A stretch of 64,000 bases of DNA. Source: Tieghemiomyces parasiticus. Taxonomy: Eukaryota; Kickxellomycota; Dimargaritomycetes; Dimargaritales; Dimargaritaceae. The translations under genes were made by a program, and so were the position numbers. The stretch spans positions 1-64,000 of the forward strand of contig JANBPT010000105.1 of the NCBI GenBank assembly GCA_027575765.1, in the 5' to 3' direction. This document shows positions 34,735 to 45,221 of this stretch, in pieces. The notes under the pieces are model-generated. The model saw only the letters and a list, made by a program, of their open reading frames with translations. It made no database searches and had not been told where the DNA came from. Every line of letters begins with the position of its first letter. Position 1 is the first letter of the stretch.

Positions 34735-37700
34735 GGCGGGGCGTACGGGCTGGAATGCGAGGCGTAAAAGAAGGGAGTGAGAAGCAACCTGGAGAGGAAC
34801 AGGGTCTGGTGAAGGGAATAGCGACGTCAAAGGTGTGCAACGTGCGTGAAAAGGAATCGACGTAATGAGTACCAGCGGAGTTAAGGGGTTGTCGCTCTTC
34901 CTGTGGCTCTACTAAGCTTGGTAGTGGTAAGCGGGGTGTGTGCGTGCGTGTGATAAAACCTAAGGAGAAAAGCAGACCAGTTGCCAGAATACCAGAGGAA
35001 ACGCACGTTTTGGTCCAAGTGCCGGTGTGTGTGTGTGTGTGTTGCAGCAGATAGAGCCTTGGAATACTCGAGTAACTTTTCCCGCAAAAAAAATGTGTGG
35101 GAGGAGGATTTATGGCCGCTCGACTACGGGCTTCTGCGAATCCACAAGGCGTGAAACGAAGGGGTATCGCTTTGCCAGGAGGTTTGTGGCCAGCAGAAGG
35201 CCTGCCAAATGCTCTTTCTTAAGGTAGACGGATCCACCAGGAAGGGGCGGTTAAGCTGCCCCACACCTTTCTCTTCTTAGCGCACGTTTACAGCCGTAGA
35301 CTTCCTGACCTCGCTTATCTAGTGGACTTTACGAGATTGGAGGGCCCGGCCTGAAATGAGCTAGTTAGCATGCTACAGCTCGATCAGTTTGTGGTGTAGA
35401 TGTGAGGGCGGCTGAGGAAGGAATGGTTGGGAAGGCGGTGTTTTATGCTGCCTAGGGTGTTCTGTCCATGCATGCTATTATTATTATTTTGGATGATATC
35501 GTCCTTTACCGTGCAGACGAACAGGGCAGTGTAAAGGTATAGCTAGGCAAGGTCGGATTAAGCGCCTGGAGGACAACCCCTCCCCATCCCAGTGGCGTGC
35601 GAGACTGGCCGACAGGGAGTGGGATACCATGGCTCCCATGACCCTGCGTATCGCCACCCTGCTACTGCGGGTACCGGTCGATGTATCTGGCCGGATCCCC
35701 AGCGGGCACATGGGGCCGTGCATCAGGCGCGTGTTGGTGTGGAGGCCGGTGAACCTAACTGCTGCTGCGGGAGACCGGCCGTGGCCCCTATTGACTGGGG
35801 CTAGCAATAATACCTGCCACAGGCGGCGGTACGCTCGAGTGCCTTAGATTTTCAAAAACGATGGGGGCATACAGTGACCCTGTCCAGCGACGCCCGTCCC
35901 CGGGCACCACCCCCCGCTGGAGCCGATTAGGGCAGCACGCTGATGACTGCCCAAAATATATGCAGTGCGTGCCGAGCCGCTGCCCATGAGGACCCCACGT
36001 CGCCTACTCTGTCTGGCAAGGACCGACTGTTGGGTAGTAGGCATGGACGCTACGAACAAGCCAGCTACGGTTGGTCGTAGGACCAGCAGGCTTGATGGTC
36101 TTTGAGGAATAACAACCCAGGCCGAGTCCTCCGTTTGACGTAGCCGGTGGGTGTGGTCAAGGAGAGCGGGCGACTGGCGCGCCACCGCTAAGCCGCCGAA
36201 TCAACGCCAGTGCGACGGGGGGACAAGCCTAGTCGTACATGCGCGCCCAAAGGAAGCCGGAGCCAGCGTTGGCCGCTGGAACGCTTGGTGTCCCCTGCCT
36301 GCTTCCCAGCCTCCTCCCGAGGATGACACCCTCTGATGGGGTCGGAGGTAGTCTGGGTGACCCGTTTGGCATGTATGCCCCTTTCCTTGGTAACCGTCGG
36401 TTCCCCATCCTTATATCCACTCCCCGTTTTCCCCCTTGTACATTATCCATCTTCGCTTCGTTTTCGCCAGTTTTCTCCTTATTCTTCACACCACGCTAGC
36501 GCCAACGTTACTATTGCGTATACCCTGCAGCCAACTTTGGCGATTTGGATCTATATGTCCACCACCCTCGTCTTAGCCCCCCTTACAATTCTACCAGCCT
36601 AGTCTTTGACGGGCGTTAACCGGTATACCTTTACTTGCGATCCAACGCCTGCCCTTTTTATTTCTCAGAGCACATCTGATATTCGCTGCTCTTGGTTTCA
36701 TTTTAATTTCATTTTTGATACGCACTTAGCAGCACATCTTGTCCCTTACTGGTCCCCCAACCTCTACTTGCCCCTCTCACGCACGTCGTCTCATTCCAGC
36801 CCTGTCGTGTGGCCCGTACCACTTTGACAAATTTCTCATGCACTCACATGCCTGCTGATGGAGTCTCGCCATTAGGCACACTACCGACCATATCGTATTA
36901 TACCACCTTTATTTTACCTCTTGGCACCGTAAGGCTATTGTCGGGATCGTGTACCCCTCCCCCCCCCGCCGATAGCCCGGACGACCACTATCTGAACTAG
37001 TTGTGTTGATTATATATTTTCGACTTCCCGCTTCGCTCCCCTTTTGGCAACAGTGCACCTACTGCAGCCTATTATTATCCAACCCCCTACGTTAACGTGA
37101 AGTTGCCGGAATTCCCAGGCCCTCACCGCGACCCACTACGTTAGCCAGGCTATAAGTCCATTGGTTGGCCGCCATTGACCCCTCCCCCAACAGTACTGCA
37201 AGCGACGTGTACACAACCCTCCTTGAGTGCTGCCTCGCCCGGGTACCAACCTGCCTAACCACCGTCTTTCCGTGAAGGGGGAGCTCCGATATCGAATCGC
37301 TTAGCCCCTGTAGCAGCTTCCTCCCAACTACCACTCCGCATCTACCGTACATCTTCACTATACCCCCCCCCTGGCTCCCCGCTCTCTTGCGTGAATATCC
37401 TATTCGACGAATAACCGCCAAGGCAAACCGACGGGGGCTTGGTATACCAAGCCAGACCACACATTTCGTTTTGGTTTGGAAACCTCACCACCCTCCTTTT
37501 TTTCATTTACCTTATTTACAACGAGCCGAGCTTCCCCTCATTATTATTTCCAGCTCGCCTGTCTTCCCCGTTCGCTCTGCCCTGTCCATCCTTCTGCGCT
37601 CGTGTGCCCGAACTCTCAGCTCGGTTTTCTATCGACCCGACCCGACTCGGTTTATCCCCCACCTTTTTTTACCGACGCAGCTGGTCCCGTATACTCTTGG

Positions 37701-38311
37701 CAACCCTGTTATCGACCCATCCACCTCCTTGCTTTGGTTACCCGACGTACGCATCCCCGAGGCACCCTTTGTTGAATTCCCTACGTCTCGTTAATCGCCC
37801 CTCCCCAGGCGATTTCCAGTATAAACCCTCCCTATTCCCAACCCTTTTACATAGCGGCTTGCCCGGGTACCGATTTCTGCACCGTTGGCCTTGGCCACTT
37901 ACTCAAACGCGTCCGAAGTCCACGTCAGGAATCCTTTACTACTCACACCCACTTTGGGCCAATACCCTAAGCCTCAACATTACTACTCACATCTCGCTCT
38001 ACCCAGCTTCCTGGTCCGACCCGACATCTCTGTCTCCCTGTGTGGTCACCTTGTCGGCTTGCTCGTACTGCTTATTTCACCTTCTCACCCCTACACCTGC
38101 TAGTTAAGGACAAACGTCCGACCTTGTTGACTCGCCAACAGCTATTGTTAGTATAGCCCACAGCCTCCCCATTCCCACCCTGCCCCGGTCACTTCCGTTC
38201 CTGGTTAGACTGCAAGGCCGTTCCTGACTTTATCCACCCACGCACCCCCCCTGACCTCCACCGGTTCTCACAGCCATTGTTATTTTTGGTCGTGATTGAT
38301 CGTCTCCCACC
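34735..38311. other. Long divergent spacer between ETT1 and SKT5
   Basis: About 3.6 kb. Has a GT run at about 35025-35041 and a GC-rich block at 35.6-36.3 kb with no coding signal on either strand. The last 1.3 kb is strongly C/T-rich; the 222-codon frame at 37439-38107 only reflects this pyrimidine bias. Probably promoter and leader of SKT5. Confidence 0.45.
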
Positions 38312-40909
38312 ATGGTGCAAAACCACCTGTACGGACAGCCTGATATCTACCCGGAGAACGCTGGCCTTGACGACAAAGGTGAACCTTCTCGGTATGCCAC
38401 CTTTGAAAGCAGCCGGCGGGGTCCGCCCAGTGCCGACAACAATCCGGGGCTCCAGCACAAGGCCTCGCGGGGGTCCCTCCCCCAGCCTGGCTACGGGCGC
38501 AGTCACCCGCTCCCTCAGCCACCGCCGGTAGCACGGGCAGCGTCGGCCACCGCCAGCGGTCACTATGCCCCACCGCCCTCAGCGCACGTCGTAGGCCGCT
38601 CGTACGACTCCCCGCAACGTTCACCTGTCAGTCCCACCGGGCCCTTATCCCCTGCGTTCCAGGCGTATCCAGGTTACTCGCAGCCGCCGTTGACGGGGCC
38701 CTCGGCATTCACCACACCGGCGGTGAGGGGTGGTCACAACCACCGTTCTCGGACCAACAACCAACGCATCCTGCCCCCGCCTATCACGGCCAACCAGTTA
38801 CCATCCGCATCCACCTCACAGCCGCCCCCACAACACCCTTACAGTGCCGGAGTGGGGGAGAGTAGTAGCCACAGCCGCGGTCCGTCACAGTACACCGACG
38901 CGGGCCAGGCCCCTTACGATTTTCAAACGCCCCTGTCAGCCGACCCGACAGTGTCTCACCTGTCCCACCGTTACCCATCGGCCGACCCACCCCTGGCGCG
39001 TGTTCACTCCCAACCCGGGCCGTTGGCCCACACCGCCCAGCAGCCACCTCATCGCTCGGCCACCGCCGGGTCCGACCCTGAACGCCCGCAGCCCCCTCTC
39101 GAGTCCCGTCCGTCCATCGGCGAGTATAGCGATTACCTCGATTCCTACTACGATTCTGCTGACGTCTACCACGACATCTCCGACTACAGCCCCACCACCG
39201 ACATCCACCCGACTACTGCCCATTCCAACCCGTCCTCACACCAAATCCCATCCGCCCGCCAACTCCATCAAGGTCCATCGGATCCTTCGCAACCAAGTCG
39301 AGATTCCTCCAGCGGCCAGTACCCAGGCGAGTACGAGCCGGCTCACGGGTCCCGCCTGGGCTACGATCACGAGCAAGACGGTCAATATCGACAGCAGCAG
39401 CAGCAGCAGCAACACTCACCATCTGAGTACGCCCCGGCTGACGACCGTGCCTACGATCCCCACGGCCCCGGCGACCAACGGTCACACCATAACTCCCTAC
39501 CCGCCCCTACCGAGCAGCACCCGGATTCTCTGATGCAGCGCAGTACCAGCCAGGGCCAGATCGCCCACTCGTATGACCCCTACACTGGTGAGGCCCGCGA
39601 CGGGTACGGTACCCCGTTCCACCCGCCCGGTCCGCCACAGGGCTACACGCAACCCCCACAAGCGACCTTTAATCAAGGCGGCCCGCCGCGCCCAGGTCAC
39701 CCGGCCTCCATGTACAGTGACAGCAACTACCCGGGCTCGTCAGCCGCCAGTGCCGCAGGGTACCGGCGCCCGCCCTCGCCACCCCCAGCTACCCTGGCCA
39801 TAATCGACAGTCTCCGCGAAAAAGCCAACCAGAGTTCGGACCCCAAGGTCCAGCTGGAATTTGTGCAGTATGCTGTGCGGTTCGGGGACCAGGCCATCAC
39901 CAATGAAGTCAGTCCAGTGGAGACCGAGCGGGTCAAGCAAAACCTCCGCGCGGAGGCCCTGAAACTACTCAAAAAACTGGCCACCCAAGGCGGGTTCGGC
40001 CGCGGGTCCTACGCCGACGCGCAGTTCGTCCTGGCCGATTGTTACAACAAGGGCCACCTGGATCTGGCCCCAGACCACGACAAAGCCTTCAATCTCTACC
40101 AGCAGTCCTCCAAGCAGAGCCACGCCCAGGGCACGTACCGGACCGCGGTCTGCTACGAGATGGGTGCGGGGACCAAGCGCGACCCGCACCGCGCCGTGCA
40201 GTACTACCGTAAGGCTGCGGCGCTGGGCGACACGGGCGCCATGTACAAGCTCGGCGTCGTCATGCTGAAGGGACTGCTGTCCCAGCCGATCAACACCCGT
40301 GAGGGCGTCACCTGGCTCAAGCGGGCGGCCGACAACGCTGACCATGAGAACCCACACGCCCTGCACGAGCTGGCCCTGTGCTACGAGAAGGGCGGCGTCC
40401 AGTCCATCATCGTGGACGAGCACTACGCCAAGGAGTTGTACACCCAGGCGGCCCAGCTGGGCTACGAGCCCTCTCAATTTAAACTGGGGTTCTGTTACGA
40501 GTATGGCACCCTGACCTGTCCGCAGGATCCGCGGCGGTCCATCGCTTGGTACACGCGAGCGGCCGAGCAAGGTGATGCCGAGGCGGAGCTCGCGCTGTCC
40601 GGCTGGTACCTTACGGGCTCGGAAGGTATCCTGCAGCAATCCGACACCGAGGCGTACCTGTGGGCCCGCAAGGCGGCCGATAAGGGTCTGGCCAAGGCGG
40701 AGTACGCCATCGGGTACTACACCGAGACCGGTATCGGGGTCAAGCAGGATCTCGAGGAGGCTCGCCGCTGGTACATGCGGTCCGCCGCCCAGGGTCACAA
40801 GCGTGCCATGAACCGGTTGACAGAACTCAAACGGATGGGGTCCGTCTCCGGGGAGCGGAGGAAGCATAACCGTAACGGCAAGGGCGATGATAACTGTGTC
40901 ATTTTCTAA
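38312..40909 (+). CDS. SKT5: Chitin synthase regulator SKT5/CHS4, CAAX protein
   Basis: Chs4/Skt5 activates chitin synthase III and tethers it at bud necks or tips. One exon, 865 residues. The first 480 residues are disordered, rich in Pro, Ser, Gln, Tyr and His, with a seven-Gln run at 361-367. From about 495 (LAIIDSLREKAN, VQYAVRFGDQAI) starts the folded part, with at least seven Sel1-type repeats at about 568-840 (ADCYNKGHLD...DKAFNLYQQSSKQ, YEMGAGTKRDPHRAVQYYRKAA, IGYYTETGIGVKQDLEEARRWY). The C-terminus is basic and ends CVIF, a CAAX box expected to be farnesylated or geranylgeranylated, as in yeast Chs4. ATG 38312 (CCACCATGG) has ideal context. CHS5, which exports the same chitin synthase, lies 20 kb away. 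Confidence 0.92.
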   Translation: MVQNHLYGQPDIYPENAGLDDKGEPSRYATFESSRRGPPSADNNPGLQHKASRGSLPQPGYGRSHPLPQPPPVARAASATASGHYAPPPSAHVVGRSYDSPQRSPVSPTGPLSPAFQAYPGYSQPPLTGPSAFTTPAVRGGHNHRSRTNNQRILPPPITANQLPSASTSQPPPQHPYSAGVGESSSHSRGPSQYTDAGQAPYDFQTPLSADPTVSHLSHRYPSADPPLARVHSQPGPLAHTAQQPPHRSATAGSDPERPQPPLESRPSIGEYSDYLDSYYDSADVYHDISDYSPTTDIHPTTAHSNPSSHQIPSARQLHQGPSDPSQPSRDSSSGQYPGEYEPAHGSRLGYDHEQDGQYRQQQQQQQHSPSEYAPADDRAYDPHGPGDQRSHHNSLPAPTEQHPDSLMQRSTSQGQIAHSYDPYTGEARDGYGTPFHPPGPPQGYTQPPQATFNQGGPPRPGHPASMYSDSNYPGSSAASAAGYRRPPSPPPATLAIIDSLREKANQSSDPKVQLEFVQYAVRFGDQAITNEVSPVETERVKQNLRAEALKLLKKLATQGGFGRGSYADAQFVLADCYNKGHLDLAPDHDKAFNLYQQSSKQSHAQGTYRTAVCYEMGAGTKRDPHRAVQYYRKAAALGDTGAMYKLGVVMLKGLLSQPINTREGVTWLKRAADNADHENPHALHELALCYEKGGVQSIIVDEHYAKELYTQAAQLGYEPSQFKLGFCYEYGTLTCPQDPRRSIAWYTRAAEQGDAEAELALSGWYLTGSEGILQQSDTEAYLWARKAADKGLAKAEYAIGYYTETGIGVKQDLEEARRWYMRSAAQGHKRAMNRLTELKRMGSVSGERRKHNRNGKGDDNCVIF
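39392..39412 (+). repeat. CAG/CAA repeat coding for seven Gln
   Basis: Six CAG and one CAA in frame within the disordered N-terminal half of SKT5; likely length-variable. Confidence 0.85.
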
Positions 40910-41546
40910 CCAAAAACATTATATATGCATGTTAATCCCTTGCAGCCTCAGGTTGTGGCCGCGGCCGTTGACTTTCCATCCCAGTCCTCCACACACACCC
41001 TTTTTTGTCTTCTTCTTCTTCTTCCCGCTCCTCTGTCCTCGCTCGATCTTGTACATCAACTATTGCCGTTGGGGACCCTTTTCTTTTTACATCATATGCA
41101 CTCGCCATTTTTTTTTGTAAACCCACGTTACGAGCAATGTGGGTATGGTCAAACAAGTAATTGACCAGGTTTAAATAGAACTTGGTGGTCTACAAATTCA
41201 GTCCGCCAGTTGAAACTTGGTTCGAATAATGTACAGGATCCTCATGGTCACTACATTCCGTCAGTGGGTAACAAGGCGGATAGCCGACCGCCCGTTTCTG
41301 CTGGTGGCATTTGTATCGACTTGCCGGCCTTGCCTGGTGGCCAACGCCATGGTTTCTCGTAGAGCTTGCTGTAGATTGCGGTAGTGTGCTGCCTGTACAG
41401 TGATCCATGTAAATGGCGGCCGAAAGCCGACCTGTAATTAATGGTTTTATTATCCAGTGAGCAAAATTAACTTAGCTGACGTAACTGGGTATTCCCCCTC
41501 GTCTTGCAGTCCGAAGGCCATCAGCCGTCACGGTAATTCTTGGACA
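40910..41546. other. Intergenic between convergent SKT5 and GCP3
   Basis: 3' end sequences of both genes, including CTTCTTCTTCTTC near 41008-41020 and T-rich stretches. No gene seen. Confidence 0.5.
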
Positions 41547-44499
41547 CTAGGCGCTGGAATCCCGCGGTAATAGGTTGACTAACGATGCCGAGAGTGGCCG
41601 GGTGGCCGGGGTGGACTTGTTGGCACGTATGGTGGTGGATTGCAGCGGGGTAGTGGAGGCGAGGCGTACGGTATAAAACCCATTGAAGTTTAGGCGTTCG
41701 CCCAGCGACCTGATGGCATCGTCGTCGTCCTGGCGGACCAGGCTACTCAGGAGGTCCGTGACCCGCTGTCGGAACTGGTCATGGACCCGCTGGAGCTGCT
41801 GGCGGATGGCCCGGAGTCGTTCGGGGACCGCGTCGCGGGTCGCCGCCGGCGTTTTGGCGTGTGGGAGTGAGGTCTCCATTTGGGCGTAGTCGTACAGATT
41901 ATCCACGGCGCGACGAAACTGGAATACCAAATCAAAAATATTGGTCAGGACCGGGAGAAAATTGACGCGCCGCCGCCGGAAGAACTGCGTGATGGCGGTG
42001 GTAAACCGTCGGTGGGCCGGGACCATTAGGTCGGCCGTATCCAGCCCGGAGGACAGGCTGTCTACGAACCGAGTCCATGCGCTCTCAATCACCTCGTACT
42101 GGATGAAGGACTGTAGCTGGTCAACGAAGTGGGTCATCTCGTGGGTCCAAAGGCGGCAGCGGTGCAGGTCGCCCCGCAGCTCCGATGGGAAACTACGGTG
42201 GCGGTGGCTGGCCAGCGTGGTCCGGGCGGCCGTGGCCTGCTTACACCAGAGCTCGCCTAACTGGCTCTCGACGTACTTGATGCGCCACAGGAACGTGAAG
42301 AACTTGGAGTAGGGGCTGAACAGCCCCGCCGGCAAGAAATAGTCGATGGGGGGTGGCATGGTGTACTTGAGTTCAAAGATGTCCCAGCCCGTGCTGGTGG
42401 CGGATACGGTAGATGCCGACGTTGAGGAGGGGCCAGCAGTACTGCTCGGGACGGGGAGCAGGTGGAAATCGAGCTGCCGCAGGACGGCTGCGTCCTCATA
42501 CTGGGCGTTGGAAGCCCGGATGGCCGTTTCAACGCCGGCGCTCACGTTGTGGCGGTAAACTTGGGTCGCCGGTCTCGAAAGTTCAGGTCCCAGTGCACGC
42601 AGCAGGTACTGGACAAAGTCGCCTTGGCCCAGCAGCAAATACCGTTTGAGGGCCCGGAGGTGGTCCATTAGCCGGTACTTATCAAATATCTGGTCGTGCA
42701 GGCGCTGGCAAACGGCACGGTTGGCGCGGTCGATGGACAGTTCTACGTTGAACGTGTCGTCGTACTTAAGTACCACCTCCTGACGCATCGTCCGTCGCTG
42801 CTGCGTAATCCACGCCGTGTCCTGGCAGTGGCAACGCAGAAAGTGGAAGGCCTTGCCAATAGTGAAGGTCTTGGCCGCCACCGTGCTGGGGATGAAGGCC
42901 GGGATGTTCAGGACGTTGATGCCGAACGCGGTGAACCAAGTGTTGTGGCTCGCTCCCTTCATCTGCTCGATGAAGGACTCGCCATGGGGGTCCAGTAACT
43001 CGCCGTTGTACAGCCAGTGCTCCAAAATCTCGAAGAACGGGACCGTAATCTGCTTCATCATGTCCCCAGCCAGTTGACGGATGGTCGGGTCGCCGTGTTC
43101 GGTGTCGGCGTGGATGCGGTTGAGCAGGGTACTGGCCTGGATGTCGCGGCACTTGTCGATGAGGTTAGCCAGGAAGGTCAGTCTTTCGGTGGGGGCCTGG
43201 AGCCAGACCCGGAGGCGGCGCAAGGTGAGGCCAGTGCGCGCGGTCATGGACCAGATCGGCTCAGGGAGGTTGGTACCCTCGGCCACGGTGCCGTCATCCA
43301 CGGCGAATTGGGTGACCTTGGCCCGGGTACCCGATGGAACCAGCTGGCTCTCGATCAGGGCGACGAATTTGAGGTGCTCGGTGCACTGCTGCTCCAGGTA
43401 GGCGCCCAGACACTGCACAATGTGGCCCGCGGACGCACTTGAACGGGTGGTGGTCAGGTAGGTCTGAACTCGGCGGAACTGGGTACCTAAACTGGCCAGT
43501 TGGTTGACCAGGGCTCGCTGTGGGGCTGGTACGGCCACCGCCGGGCGGAGTTGGTAGGTGTCGTGGGGTCTGTCGTAGACAATGTAGCGGCCATCGACGC
43601 CCTGGAGGACAAACACGAGATCGATCAATAGCTCGGCCTCCGTGACGGCCGGCGGACGGATCCCCGCGGCCCGCTGCACCGCCAGGTAGAGCGGGACCGA
43701 AGTCGGATCTGCTTCGCCTTCGCGTGGTGTACGCACATTAGCAGTAGTGGGTGGCAGCAGGCGGCGGTCCCCGGATCCGGTAGTCTGGGCGCTCGCCGCG
43801 CGCATTTGGAGCTGAGGTTGATTGAGTCGGGGTGGATCCGCCGCAGGCAGACGCGTCTCAGGGGCGTCCAAGGTGTGCAAGCCGAACCCGGCAAAGGTTG
43901 ACCGAATGGGGCCCAAGCCGTTCTGGGATGACACGGCTGAGTTGTGGGGCTTATTACTACTCAGCGTATACAACAAATATAGAGCCGACCACCGCTCAGT
44001 GAGTATGGTCGAACGGCCCAGTTTGCCGTGTAGTTGGCCGAACCGCAGAGCGCGCTGCGTGCTTCCAGTGTCCCTGGTCAACTTCTTCTTGATCAAGTCG
44101 ACCATTTGGTTCTCGTCGGATACTACCGAGGGAGTCATGTGGCTATTGGGAGGTACAGAAAATAAGGTCGGTGTGGCGGAGTGGTTAGTGCGTCCGCTGG
44201 CGAATGGGTTACAATTGAAATCCATATATGGGCCTCTTGTGATAGCGGTTGACTGGGCATCTTCGATCGGCTGGTGGTAATTATTGTGCAAGCTACTTTT
44301 TTTAAAAAACAAACAAACGAGTGGAGTGGGTTGTCGTAGTTGTCCTTTGTTGTATGGCTCCCGGTCAAACTCACCTGGTCAGTATCCGCATGCAATACTG
44401 CAACATGGCTTCCTGTCGTCTGGGGGGTAGCGGTTCGTCATTTGGGGCGAGGAAGCAGCGCACCAATTGAGTTAGGGTCGCCCGTGCCTCTTGCTCCAT
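41547..44499 (-). CDS. GCP3: Gamma-tubulin complex component 3 (Alp6/Spc98)
   Basis: Part of the gamma-tubulin small complex that nucleates microtubules at the spindle pole body. Two exons, 44499-44375 and 44142-41547, with a 232-bp intron (GTGAGT, branch CACTAAC, acceptor AATAG, phase 2), give 906 residues; human GCP3 is 907. The splice joins exon 1 (...MLQYCMRILT) to SHMTPSVVSDENQMVDLIKKKL, which aligns with the human VRVIGSNFAPTVERDE region from memory; this argues against using the long open frame upstream in exon 2, whose codons are AT-richer. Further marks: LTERWSALYLLYTLS, the GCP3 signature LLIDLVFVLQGVDGRYIVYD, LTLRRLRVWLQ, GDPTIRQL, HWLYNGELLDPHGESF, and C-terminal grip2 helices. 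GCP2 was the alternative, but 'FQGIDG'-like sequence favours GCP3. Confidence 0.9.
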
Positions 44500-45221
44500 T
44501 GTAAACGTCAATAAACAAGGAAAGGGAGGGGGGAGCAGTATCTGTGTGGCTTAGTGATGGTTCAGCCGGTGGAGGGAGGGGGCGTCGATCTTCGGCGGGA
44601 TGGCGGGTCCGGAATGTAACGTTTGTGAAGCGTGAGCAGCTAGGAACGAATCTAAGTGCAGGCGGGCCGTGATTGAAAGTCGGCGCGCGGAAGTATGAGG
44701 TATAGCGGATGGGCAAAGCTACCGCGGAATAAAGCGGCCAAGGGTCACAAGGATAAGTCACTACCATTGGACCTTATCCTGCAGCGATGTAGTTGTTTTG
44801 TTTTGCCAGTCATACTGTGTAATGTGGGAAGGGGAAAAGGCGCGGGTATACTGGTCAGCATTTCTATCCATTATGTCGAAACTGACAGGTCAAAGCAAAC
44901 CAAAGCCAGGGGTTTATCGTTCTACTTGGAACGGCCAGCTCCATATCTACTAGAATCCATGGCTACTGGCGTCTTATCCACAAGTCAGCGTATAACGTTT
45001 ATGAAAAACCAGGGACAAAGCAGATCCACGCTGTGCGAAACTGATACAGGTAATAGCCGAAGTGTGGGGCGAATAGGGCCAGAAAATGGGAGTAAAATGA
45101 TCATCGGCAGCGCAACACAGATTGGGGTGGGCTGTATAAAAATAAAACTGTCAAACGAAGGTTCGTGACCATCGCCAACGATTGCAAGGTAGGGGGGGAG
45201 GTGCAGCGGAGCGGATCCGTC
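44500..45221. other. Intergenic between GCP3 and SLA2
   Basis: Promoter side of GCP3 and 3' side of SLA2, both on the minus strand. A 157-codon plus-strand frame at 44695-45168 has AT-rich codons and no motif; not called. Confidence 0.45.

Noticed and set aside
37439..38107. 222-codon plus-strand frame before SKT5
   Set aside because: Pyrimidine-rich leader; Pro/Ser/Leu-heavy in all three frames with no motif or proper codon bias.
44170..44200. tRNA A-box-like GGCGGAGTGGTTAGTGCG on the plus strand inside GCP3 intron 1
   Set aside because: No matching B box, no closing acceptor stem. The GGTTAG core is simply the reverse complement of the intron's branch site CTAACC.
44143..44312. Starting GCP3 at ATG 44312 in the long open frame
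   Set aside because: That stretch is AT-richer, lies within a good intron, and the spliced exon 1 restores alignment with the family N-terminus.
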